Positions 1 through 6,319 of a DNA stretch of 14,650 nt are shown here, one piece after another. The translations under genes and the position numbers were made by a program. The first letter of the stretch is position 1. Every line of letters begins with the position of its first letter. The DNA comes from an uncultured Acetatifactor sp. (GTDB taxonomy: Bacteria > Bacillota > Clostridia > Lachnospirales > Lachnospiraceae): positions 1 to 14,650 of the forward strand of contig CAJUGL010000074.1 in assembly GCA_910586515.1 (NCBI GenBank), in the 5' to 3' direction. The notes below the pieces were generated by a model that saw only the letters and a program-made list of their open reading frames with translations, made no database searches and had not been told where the DNA came from.

Positions 1-80
1 CTAAGTACCGACGTTTTTTTACAGTCCTCACAGAAACAACGGCCATCTGCCAGCGCAAATCCCACCCCCGTGAACAGCAT
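1..80 (-). CDS. possible small Cys-rich protein, partial at left edge
   Basis: Directly after the ROK kinase stop (one base later) an ATG opens a frame that stays open for 26 codons and leaves the window at base 1. The visible peptide contains LADGRCFCEDCKK, a C-x-C-x2-C cluster after a 'LADG' turn. That resembles the second half of small zinc-ribbon-like clostridial proteins with a DG-x-C-x2-C knuckle, but this is a resemblance only. The ATG has no clear ribosome site. A GTG at 90-92 in the same frame, with GGAG about 7 nt before it, would overlap the kinase gene and is an alternative start. The frame may be real or chance; only sequence to the left can decide. Confidence 0.3.
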   Translation of the reverse strand, partial: MLFTGVGFALADGRCFCEDCKKTSVL

Positions 81-81
81 C

Positions 82-975
82 TTACCGATCACGGCTCTGC
101 TCCAGGCGGCGGACAGCCAGAGATACGGCTCCCATGAGTCCGGCCCGGTTGCCCAGACTGGTTCTGCGCAGTCTGACATGGCGCATATTGGGCGCCGTCC
201 ACAGCAAAACCTTTCTGCGGATTTCCTCCAGCACATAAGGCTGGGCCAAAATACCTCCCCCCAGCAAAACATCCGAAGGATTAAAAATATGAATCAGCGT
301 CACAAGTCCGAAAACCACCTCGTCGATCCATTTATCTACGGTTTTGCGCACATCATCCCGTTCAATTACGGAAAATATTTTCCGTCCGCTGTCCAGCTCC
401 GGATCAACCGCCTGCATTCTGCGCACCAAAGCCCCTGTAGAAGCATATTTTTCATAGCAGCCGCTCCACACCTCACCGGGCCTGCGGTCTTCCGGGTGCA
501 CCAGAATACCGCCGAAGCTTCCGCCCGCATAACTGCTGCCCTGCTGCACCTTTCCTCCCGTGACAATGGCGCCGCCCACCCCAGTCCCATAGGTCAGACA
601 CAGGAAATCCGAAAGCCCCCGGGCGGCTCCTGCATACATCTCCCCCAGAGCCGCGGCGTTCACATCGTTCTCCACCGCCGCGGGCACCCCGAAGGCTTTT
701 TCCAGAATCTCCTTCACCGGCATTCCCGTATAACCCGGAATATTTTCATTGGCATAATGAATGCTGCCCTTGCGGGTATCCACCTCTCCGGCCGTACTCA
801 CTCCGATGGCATCGAACTGCCCGCAGCCCTGCAGGATATCTTTTATCCTCTCCATCAGACGCGCCCCGCCCTCGGAGGCATTTGTGTCCCATTCCTGTAA
901 ATCTTCTAATGTTTCTCCGTTCCAAATACCTGACTTGACGGCTGTGCCGCCTATGTCCAATGCCGCAATCCGCAT
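82..975 (-). CDS. ROK-family sugar kinase, probable N-acetylmannosamine kinase
   Basis: ROK-fold kinase of 297 aa, cytosolic, expected to use ATP to phosphorylate a hexose or amino sugar. The phosphate-binding motif LDIGGTAVK is at residues 6-14, the catalytic Asp lies in ENDVNAA (about D104), and a second glycine-rich motif YGTGVGGAI is at 129-137. The usual ROK zinc-binding Cys cluster (CxCGxxGCxE) is not intact; the matching stretch reads EVWSGCYEKYAS with one Cys (about C173). The start at 975 is chosen over the ATG at 990 because GGGAGG sits 6 nt before it. It is the third gene after the sialidase-like protein and nanE, 30 bp from nanE, so ManNAc to ManNAc-6-phosphate is the most likely reaction (inference from context). 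The motif variant is also seen in beta-glucoside or glucose kinases of this family, so the substrate is not certain. Confidence 0.85.
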   Translation of the reverse strand: MRIAALDIGGTAVKSGIWNGETLEDLQEWDTNASEGGARLMERIKDILQGCGQFDAIGVSTAGEVDTRKGSIHYANENIPGYTGMPVKEILEKAFGVPAAVENDVNAAALGEMYAGAARGLSDFLCLTYGTGVGGAIVTGGKVQQGSSYAGGSFGGILVHPEDRRPGEVWSGCYEKYASTGALVRRMQAVDPELDSGRKIFSVIERDDVRKTVDKWIDEVVFGLVTLIHIFNPSDVLLGGGILAQPYVLEEIRRKVLLWTAPNMRHVRLRRTSLGNRAGLMGAVSLAVRRLEQSRDR

Positions 976-1005
976 ATTCCGCCTCCCCATGAGAACGCTT
1001 CTTCC

Positions 1006-1737
1006 TTAAATCTCCGCCGCTCTGATGGCGTCCGTAAACCGCCCGGCAATCTCCAGCGGCCGGGTGATGGCGCCGCCCACCACAATGGCCCACACCCCAG
1101 TCCTCAGAGCCTCCACAGCCTGGGCCGGGTCGTGTATCCTGCCCTCGCCGATAACCGGAATCTCCGCATCCTGGGAGAGACGCCGCATCAGCTCATAGTC
1201 AGGGCCGTCCGTTTTGGGCGAGTAGGAAGTATAACCGCTCATGGTGGTGCCCAGAATATCAACGCCGCACTTCCAGGCATTGATCCCCTCCTCGTATGTG
1301 GAGATATCCGCCATCAGGATCAGCTCCGGGTATTTCTCTCTGATCCGGGAAATGAACTCATTCACGGACGTGCCGTCCCCCCGCCTGCGCAGGGTACAGT
1401 CCAGCGCCACCACATCGGAGCCGGCTTCCACCAGCTCGTCCACCTCCTTCATGGTAGGCGTAATATAGCTTTCATAACCTTCATACTGTACCTTCACCAG
1501 CCCGATAACAGGCAGTCCGGTCTCCTCCTTTATGGCGATCACATCCCGGATGCCGCTGGTTCTGATGGCAGGGGAGCCTGCCCTGGCAGCCGCCCTGGCC
1601 ATGAGATACATCACTGATTTATCCTCCACATAGAGAGGCTCTCCGGGCACCGCCTGACAGGATATGACCATCTTACCCCGTATCGCCTCCAAAAACGCCT
1701 TCAGTCTCGCTTCCTTTTCCATGTATCCTTTTTCCAT
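1006..1737 (-). CDS. nanE: N-acetylmannosamine-6-phosphate 2-epimerase
   Basis: TIM-barrel epimerase of 243 aa that converts ManNAc-6-phosphate to GlcNAc-6-phosphate in sialic acid and ManNAc breakdown. Hallmarks are ISCQAVPGEPLY (25-36), the lysine strand GLVK (K82, matching the family's catalytic Lys), SYITPTMKEVD (90-100), VALDCT (110-115), MADISTYEEG (142-151), LGTTMSGYT (162-170), EGR (E198, matching the catalytic Glu) and VVGGAITRP (219-227). The open frame extends further upstream to 1911, but that part overlaps the sialidase gene and looks like low-complexity shadow. The ATG at 1737 is preceded by GAGGAGG with an 8-nt spacer, 13 bp after the sialidase stop. A second ATG at 1722 is less well placed. 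Length and motifs match the family. Confidence 0.95.
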   Translation of the reverse strand: MEKGYMEKEARLKAFLEAIRGKMVISCQAVPGEPLYVEDKSVMYLMARAAARAGSPAIRTSGIRDVIAIKEETGLPVIGLVKVQYEGYESYITPTMKEVDELVEAGSDVVALDCTLRRRGDGTSVNEFISRIREKYPELILMADISTYEEGINAWKCGVDILGTTMSGYTSYSPKTDGPDYELMRRLSQDAEIPVIGEGRIHDPAQAVEALRTGVWAIVVGGAITRPLEIAGRFTDAIRAAEI

Positions 1738-1750
1738 GTACTCTTCCTCC

Positions 1751-2839
1751 TCAGCGTATTTTCTCAAGCTCCGCCTTCTCCACACGCCTGATGCGCGTCT
1801 TGACCAGGCAGCTGCGCTCCTGTCTTCCGCCCGCGCAGTAGGCAAGCAGCAGGGCGTCCTCCGTAAAACAGATTGCGCAATAACAGTAACCGCTCTCCTC
1901 ATCCCATTCAAACGCCACAGGCTCGCTGAAGGTCCTGCCGTCGTCCCCGCTGGAAGCGATCACCAAAGGCGTCCTTCCTCCGGTGAAATAGTCCACTTTC
2001 TTCCTGCCGTTATATTCCGGAATAGGATTCCAGACCGCATAGAGTCTCCCGTCATTCCCCCGTTTCATGCACAGCGGACTGTTGGGCGAGGTAAAACGGG
2101 ATGGCTGAGCAGCCGTCCAGGAATCTCCTCCGTCCAGGGAGAACATCTCGTACTGCCTTCCCAGCTCCGTCCTTGCCCATCCCCACAGTACGCCGTTTTT
2201 CAGCTCCGCCGCTCCAGGCTCCTGAAGTCCTGAGGAACAGTGCCGCGCCTGGGGCAGAGTGCATTTGCCGGAGGCCATTCTCCAGCTGCGGCCGTCATCG
2301 TCAGAGAGCAAAAACATCGCCTCGGAACGACCGTCAAAATAACCCGGACCCGCGCGATGGCTGGCCACGGGAATCAAAATCCTGCCCCCGGCCAGACGCA
2401 CCACCCTGTCGTTGTTCACCACAAAAAAGTCGTCCTGAGGGCTGCAGAGCACTCTCTCCCCCCAGTTCCTTCCCCCGTCTGCGGAACGGCGCAGATAGAT
2501 GCGGGTAATGGTATAAGTCATCCTGACGAGATAAAAAAGCCCCACATCTCCGTTCTCCATCCTCAACAGGGAAGGACTCATCATGTTCACGCCCTCCTCC
2601 CCCTCGCAGGTCAGGATAACCCGGCCTTCATCGAAGGTCCTGCCCCCGTCCCGTGACCGCATCAGACATAAATCCGCATAGGCATGGTCCGCCGGGTCAT
2701 GTCCGCGGAACCGACTGTACACAAACAAAATTTCGTTTTTTCCTGTCTCAAGAAACGTGCCCTCGCTGTTGCGGGGATTTCCCGCCTCAACATCAGGCAA
2801 AAGATCCCTTACCACAGTTCCCAATTCCAAATATTCCAT
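1751..2839 (-). CDS. cytoplasmic sialidase-like Asp-box (BNR) protein
   Basis: A 362-aa protein with five Asp-box motifs of the S-x-D-x-G-x-[TSN]-[WF] type at about residues 62-69, 119-126, 179-186, 234-241 and 297-304, evenly spaced as in a six-bladed sialidase propeller. The N-terminus has NPRNSEGTF (21-29) and YSRF (41-44), a pattern of the predicted-neuraminidase group rather than classic GH33 with an FRIP box. R23 may be the first of the arginine triad, but I cannot place the full triad, the nucleophile Tyr or the acid/base Asp with confidence. There is no signal peptide, transmembrane segment or LPxTG motif, so it should be cytosolic and would act on an imported sialoside or related sugar. 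It is first gene of the operon, followed by nanE and a ROK kinase, which supports a role in sialic acid or ManNAc release. The ribosome site AGGAGG sits 5 nt before the ATG. Confidence 0.85.
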   Translation of the reverse strand: MEYLELGTVVRDLLPDVEAGNPRNSEGTFLETGKNEILFVYSRFRGHDPADHAYADLCLMRSRDGGRTFDEGRVILTCEGEEGVNMMSPSLLRMENGDVGLFYLVRMTYTITRIYLRRSADGGRNWGERVLCSPQDDFFVVNNDRVVRLAGGRILIPVASHRAGPGYFDGRSEAMFLLSDDDGRSWRMASGKCTLPQARHCSSGLQEPGAAELKNGVLWGWARTELGRQYEMFSLDGGDSWTAAQPSRFTSPNSPLCMKRGNDGRLYAVWNPIPEYNGRKKVDYFTGGRTPLVIASSGDDGRTFSEPVAFEWDEESGYCYCAICFTEDALLLAYCAGGRQERSCLVKTRIRRVEKAELEKIR

Positions 2840-2886
2840 ATCTACCTCCTGCCGGCAAACTCCCCGTAAATTTACTTTCTTTTACC

Positions 2887-2915
2887 AGAATATCCTATTT
2901 CAGCGGCAATGTCAA
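2887..2915 (-). promoter_or_regulatory. promoter of the sialidase-nanE-kinase operon
   Basis: On the minus strand TTGACA (2910-2915) is followed after exactly 17 bp by TATTCT (2887-2892), a near-ideal vegetative sigma-70/SigA promoter. The predicted transcript would begin near 2880, giving a leader of about 40 nt before the ATG at 2839. No other promoter is visible between the three genes. Confidence 0.75.
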
Positions 2916-3027
2916 CAAGAGATACATTCCTATTTGTTACTATTCACAGCGTTATTACTGTTCTCAGCTGCCTGCGCGAAGTGTTTTTCTGCGCATTTTA
3001 CACGAAAATCACGAGACAGAAGGCGCA

Positions 3028-3050
3028 AAATGAGCGTACTTTGCTCATTT
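3028..3050. promoter_or_regulatory. inverted repeat, possible operator
   Basis: AAATGAGC (3028-3035) is followed after 7 bp by its exact reverse complement GCTCATTT (3043-3050). It lies between the two divergent promoters. It is not followed by a good U-tract on the plus strand and has only TTTT on the minus strand, so an operator is somewhat more likely than a terminator. The binding protein is unknown. Confidence 0.35.
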
Positions 3051-3109
3051 CATGACAATAGGATTCTGCTTTTGAATTTTATTGTTTGTGCACCAGTAAC
3101 GAAAAATTT

Positions 3110-3140
3110 TGTAACAAACTCTCCCGAAATCGGATATAAT
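3110..3140 (+). promoter_or_regulatory. promoter of the ECF sigma gene, with ECF-like and SigA-like readings
   Basis: TATAAT is present at 3135-3140, with a partial -35 GTAACA (3111-3116) at 18 bp. The same segment also reads as TGTAAC (3110-3115), 15 bp, CGGATA (3131-3136). The AAC-containing -35 and CG-containing -10 are typical of ECF-dependent, self-regulated promoters, although the spacer is one base short of the usual 16-17. Autoregulation is therefore plausible but not shown. Confidence 0.5.
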
Positions 3141-3159
3141 CGGCAGAAAGGAGGGAGCT

Positions 3160-3630
3160 ATGGAGGAACTATATCAGCAATATTCGCAAATCATATATCA
3201 TTTTCTGTATGCCAGATGCCGGGACCCTGCGCTGGCGGAGGATTTGATGCAGGAGACATTCCTGAAAGCTCTGGAGTCTCTTAACCGCTTTGACGGAAGC
3301 TGCAAGCTCTCCACCTGGCTCTGCCAGATCGCCCGGCATCTGCTGTACCAGCACTGGGAGAAAACCAATCGGGCGCGGCTGGAAGAACTGGACGATACGC
3401 TGGAAGCTGCCGACAATACACAGCGGCAGGCCATGGCAAGAATAGAGCTGGCGGATGTGTGGGAACGGCTGCAGCTGCTGCCAGAAGAAATGAAAAAAAC
3501 CGTGGAATTGCGGGTTCTGGGCAGTCTGTCCTTCAGGGAGATCGGAGCTATCCTGGGAAAAAGCGAAAATTGGGCACGGGTCACCTTCCATCGGGCGAAG
3601 GTCCGGCTGCTGGAAACAGAAACCCGATAA
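3160..3630 (+). CDS. ECF-family RNA polymerase sigma factor
   Basis: A 156-aa group 4 (ECF) sigma factor. Region 2 spans about 5-70, with AEDLMQETFLKAL (26-38) and STWLCQIARHLLYQHW (51-66), the core-binding and -10-reading helices. Region 4 spans about 100-152, with LPEEMKKTVELRVL (107-120), SFREIGAILGKSENWARV (124-141) as helix-turn-helix, and the closing FHRAKVRL helix. There is no region 1.1, region 3 or C-terminal extension, so the length is normal for a minimal ECF factor. The start is set by AAAGGAGG 5-7 nt before the ATG. The anti-sigma gene follows after an unusually large 166-bp gap. The regulated stress or signal cannot be deduced from the sequence. Confidence 0.95.
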   Translation: MEELYQQYSQIIYHFLYARCRDPALAEDLMQETFLKALESLNRFDGSCKLSTWLCQIARHLLYQHWEKTNRARLEELDDTLEAADNTQRQAMARIELADVWERLQLLPEEMKKTVELRVLGSLSFREIGAILGKSENWARVTFHRAKVRLLETETR

Positions 3631-3698
3631 ATGGGGATTTCATGCAGCATGCTCACGAAAATACCTGACGGAACTGCCAGAGAAACGAAACACCATTT

Positions 3699-3787
3699 GC
3701 GCTGCCGCCGATGGCGGAGAAAGAAGCTCCGACGAAAACCGAAAAGCGGAGCAGGAAGCGCGCTGCCGCCAATGGCGGAGAAAGAAG
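3699..3787 (+). repeat. 28-nt direct repeat in the sigma/anti-sigma gap
   Basis: Two 28-nt copies, 3699-3726 and 3760-3787, differ at one internal base (G3710 versus A3771) and start 61 bp apart. Each contains a small hairpin, CCGCC-RAT-GGCGG, followed by AGAAAGAAG. The second copy ends within the purine-rich stretch that probably serves as the anti-sigma ribosome site, so the first copy may be a duplicated or displaced leader. Because 61 is not a multiple of 3 the copies are in different frames, which argues against a coding repeat. Confidence 0.75.
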
Positions 3788-3796
3788 GGTACGAGA

Positions 3797-4597
3797 ATGG
3801 AAAAATTAAATTGTGACATTATCCGCGACTTAATCCCCTCCTATGCGGACGGGATATGCTCCGACGCAACAAAAAAATGCGTGGAGGAACACATAGGCAC
3901 CTGTGACGGCTGCCGCAGGATGCTGGAAAGCTGCCGGCACACGCTTTCCGGGGAAACGCTGGATCAAAAAGGGCTGGACGGCCTGCGGAAGATCAAACAG
4001 ATCATGACCTTTCATAAGGCAGTCAGTTACGCCCTGCTGCTGTTTCTGCTTTACAGCGGATTCGAGGTGTTTTTAGCCAACAACGGCAATTATATCATTT
4101 TTCCCCACTCCACACTGTTGTTCATCCTCTGCGTTCTGGCAAACCTGCTGGCCGCAACAGACTTCCGGGAAAAAAACTCTCCGGGAAAAGCGGAATATCT
4201 GTCGGGAGCAGTCTCTCTCCTGATCAGCCTGTATTTTATCATCCTTTTATACTATTTCATGGAACAGCTGGTACAGGGAGTCCCCCAGATCTTCGGTCGG
4301 GACCTGATACAGTGCGGCCCCTTTCTGGTGCGGCAGATGATGGCTGCCTACGTTCTTCAGACTGCCTTCTTTATTTATAATCTTTGGTCCGCCATCCGCC
4401 GGAACAAAGACTGCGGCTGGCTGCTGTGTCTGAATATGACGGGAATCTTTCTGCTGCTGAAATACGATATCTGGCTGAAAACCATGCTGAATGCGGAATC
4501 GCTGCGGCTCTCCCTGCTGAACGATACCCTGATAACCCTCCTGATCGGCGGCATTGGCATGGCTGCCACCCGCTTTCTTGCAAAACGCAGCCATTAG
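3797..4597 (+). CDS. membrane anti-sigma factor with ZAS-like zinc motif
   Basis: A 266-aa protein. The N-terminal 50 residues carry the zinc-binding anti-sigma pattern H32-x3-C36-x2-C39 with an upstream C28 (zf-HC2 type), which binds and holds an ECF sigma factor. After a linker come about six hydrophobic spans near residues 76-95, 102-121, 136-155, 181-200, 207-225 and 240-261, ending in a basic tail. Typical ZAS anti-sigmas have one span, so this is a polytopic variant in which the membrane part may sense a signal or transport something (inference). Its place after the sigma gene on the same strand makes it the cognate partner. The ribosome site is a modest GAAGGG about 7 nt before the ATG. 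It lacks a visible site-1 or site-2 protease partner nearby. Confidence 0.85.
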   Translation: MEKLNCDIIRDLIPSYADGICSDATKKCVEEHIGTCDGCRRMLESCRHTLSGETLDQKGLDGLRKIKQIMTFHKAVSYALLLFLLYSGFEVFLANNGNYIIFPHSTLLFILCVLANLLAATDFREKNSPGKAEYLSGAVSLLISLYFIILLYYFMEQLVQGVPQIFGRDLIQCGPFLVRQMMAAYVLQTAFFIYNLWSAIRRNKDCGWLLCLNMTGIFLLLKYDIWLKTMLNAESLRLSLLNDTLITLLIGGIGMAATRFLAKRSH

Positions 4598-4671
4598 CGC
4601 CGGAGCGGAGGACACACCTCATAACAAAAAAACACTGTGACCCCCGGCGCACAGCATCTTTTCCTTACTAC

Positions 4672-4698
4672 AGGACCACCGGCTCAGCCGGTGGTCCT
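4672..4698. terminator. strong hairpin between convergent sigma unit and greA
   Basis: A perfect 12-bp GC-rich stem (4672-4683 with 4687-4698) closes a 3-base loop. On the plus strand it is followed by GACTTTTCT, a weak U-tract, so it most likely ends the sigma/anti-sigma transcript. On the minus strand it starts 8 bp after the greA stop but no U-tract follows, so termination of greA there is less certain. Confidence 0.65.
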
Positions 4699-4705
4699 GA
4701 CTTTT

Positions 4706-5188
4706 CTACCTGCTTCTCTGAATCTCCAATACCTTGTAGGTAAACGTACCTGCGGCGGTCTCCACCTCCACATTATCCCCTGCCCTGCAGCCGATAAGCG
4801 CCTTGCCCACAGGACTCTCGTTGGAAATCTTGCCCTTCAGGCTGTCCGCCTCCGTGGAACCCACGATCTTGTACTCCAGCTCCTCACTGTACTCAATGTC
4901 CAGAAGCCTCACCACACAGCCGATGTTGATCTTGTCCAGATCTACCTCGTCCTCCACCACTACCTCAGCGTTTTTCAGGATCTTCTCCAGCTCCTCTATC
5001 CTGGCTTCGATATCCCGCTGCTCATCCTTGGCTGCGTCATACTCCGCGTTCTCCGACAGATCTCCCTGCTCCCTGGCCTCCTTAATCTTCTGAGCCACCT
5101 CCTGGCGCTTTACCACTTTCAGCTCGTGCAGCTCGTTCTCATATCTCCTGAGTCCTTCATAGGTCAGAATATTTTTCTTCTCCTGCAT
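4706..5188 (-). CDS. greA: transcription elongation factor GreA
   Basis: A 160-aa protein of normal family length. It binds the RNA polymerase secondary channel and stimulates cleavage of the backtracked transcript. The N-terminal half (about 8-78) is the antiparallel coiled coil with the acidic tip in GDLSENAEYDAAK (42-54); D43 and E46 match the functional acidic residues. The C-terminal FKBP-like domain ends with ESPVGKALIG and TYKVLEI. AGGAAGGA lies about 8-9 nt before the ATG. It has its own promoter (5270-5297) and is convergent with the anti-sigma gene. It is preceded on the same strand by the unrecognised 335-aa gene, 105 bp away. Confidence 0.97.
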   Translation of the reverse strand: MQEKKNILTYEGLRRYENELHELKVVKRQEVAQKIKEAREQGDLSENAEYDAAKDEQRDIEARIEELEKILKNAEVVVEDEVDLDKINIGCVVRLLDIEYSEELEYKIVGSTEADSLKGKISNESPVGKALIGCRAGDNVEVETAAGTFTYKVLEIQRSR

Positions 5189-5269
5189 GTCGATACATCC
5201 TTCCTGTTTTCTATATTTCGTTTTTTGTTTAACGTTATTTTCTTTTCTCTGTCATTACGATTCTTCCGT

Positions 5270-5297
5270 ATTATACCACTTTCCCGGCAAGTGTCAA
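5270..5297 (-). promoter_or_regulatory. consensus promoter of greA
   Basis: On the minus strand TTGACA (5292-5297) is followed after 16 bp by TATAAT (5270-5275). Both hexamers are perfect. The leader to the greA ATG is about 75 nt. The TGA stop codon of the upstream gene (5294-5296) lies inside the -35 hexamer. Confidence 0.85.
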
Positions 5298-6301
5298 GGC
5301 AATACGGGACAGTTACAGCGTCTTTGTGCATATTTCCACTTCTCCTTCATGGAAATGTAAGTAATTCCGGCACTGCGCCCCCGGATCCGTCTCCCCTTCT
5401 CCTCCACGGACCGCATATCCAGCCAGATGCTGCCCTGCGCCGCGCCGGCCCGCCCTGCCGCAGGCTCTTCGGTGAAGTCGATAATATTGGAAGCCTTATC
5501 GCACAGGTTCCCCAAGCTCCGGTAATCCTCATGCCCGGACAGGGTCCGCAGCGAAATGGCGAGGCCGTATTCCCCGTAGAATTCTTCCACAAAATCCAAC
5601 AGCTCCTCCACACATTCCGCCTCTGTGAGAATCCAGCACAGGCTCTTCATCCCCCGGGCGCACTCTCCCAGCAGCTCGTACAGGGCAGGCGCAGTCCCCA
5701 ATATCACAAAATAAGGCAGCTTTGCCTCCCCCAAGAGCTGCTGCACCCAAAAGCGGCCGCAGTAATCACAAAATTCCTTCTCTTCAAAGTAATAAGCCCA
5801 CAGCGCCGGCAAGGTCTGGTCCCCGCCCCATTCCGCCTCCTCCTGGGCGGCTGTCTCCTCCATGCCTTCCGCTCTTCCCTTCAGCGCAGTCCTGACGCTG
5901 TCCTCATATACGGCAAAACGCCGGCTGTCCTCACCGGCATATTCCCTGACCGTGGCGGCAAGTTTCTCCACTTCCCCTCCGATTCTTCTCCTTCTCTCCA
6001 GACGCTCTGCCGCCAGACGCTCCCTCTCCCTTGCCGCGGCAAGCTTTTCCTTTTTCAGCCGACGCTTTTCCCACAGCTTACCCGGAAAACGCCGAAACCA
6101 TTTCCGTCCGGGCCTGCCGCTGTCTGCCGGCGTTCCTTCCCCGGAGTCCGCTCCCTCCTCCGGCTCCGCGGTCTCTCCGAACCACCGCCCGTCGGCCACG
6201 TCCAGCCCCACTCGGATGAGCATATAGCGCTTCAGCCCCACAGGCTCCACAACGGGCGCTTTGATCCCCCTTTTTTTGTAAAAATATACAATGGTGTCCA
6301 T
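5294..6301 (-). CDS. conserved-looking protein of unknown function, basic coiled coil
   Basis: I do not recognise this 335-aa protein. The first 40 residues look like a small ordered segment (IVYFYKK, YMLIRVGLDVADG). An acidic, Gly/Ser-rich linker follows (about 42-65), then a strongly basic Arg/Lys/Glu/Ala-rich helix or coiled coil (about 66-120). The C-terminal part (about 165-325) has alternating hydrophobic strands and helices, including YFVILGTAPALYELL, CWILTEAECVEELLDFVEEF and GITYISM, which could be a Rossmann-like alpha/beta fold. There is no signal peptide or membrane span. The ATG at 6301 has no Shine-Dalgarno sequence. It follows dus by 18 bp in the same frame, so translation may depend on reinitiation or coupling. 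An internal Met27 (6223) is an alternative start with only a weak site. Confidence 0.7.
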   Translation of the reverse strand: MDTIVYFYKKRGIKAPVVEPVGLKRYMLIRVGLDVADGRWFGETAEPEEGADSGEGTPADSGRPGRKWFRRFPGKLWEKRRLKKEKLAAARERERLAAERLERRRRIGGEVEKLAATVREYAGEDSRRFAVYEDSVRTALKGRAEGMEETAAQEEAEWGGDQTLPALWAYYFEEKEFCDYCGRFWVQQLLGEAKLPYFVILGTAPALYELLGECARGMKSLCWILTEAECVEELLDFVEEFYGEYGLAISLRTLSGHEDYRSLGNLCDKASNIIDFTEEPAAGRAGAAQGSIWLDMRSVEEKGRRIRGRSAGITYISMKEKWKYAQRRCNCPVLP

Positions 6302-6319
6302 GGAAAAATATATGCCGTT

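Larger units (their letters stand above)
2840..3159. other. divergent intergenic control region (320 bp)
   Basis: This gap separates the leftward sugar operon from the rightward ECF sigma gene. It holds the operon promoter (2887-2915), an inverted repeat (3028-3050), the sigma promoter (3110-3140) and the strong AGAAAGGAGGGAG ribosome site before the sigma ATG. The stretch is AT-richer than the flanking genes. No convincing small gene is seen in it. Confidence 0.6.

Noticed and set aside
70..900. 276-codon open frame on the plus strand
   Set aside because: It is antisense to the ROK kinase, whose motifs and ribosome site are clear.
1738..1911. N-terminal extension of NanE
   Set aside because: The extra 58 residues lie inside the sialidase-like gene in another frame, are Arg-rich and are not part of the family; the ATG at 1737 has a good ribosome site.
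3711..3809. Small basic peptide starting at the ATG in the first 28-nt repeat
   Set aside because: The 32-codon frame has no ribosome site and its composition (Lys/Arg/Ala/Glu) follows from the purine-rich repeat; it overlaps the anti-sigma start.
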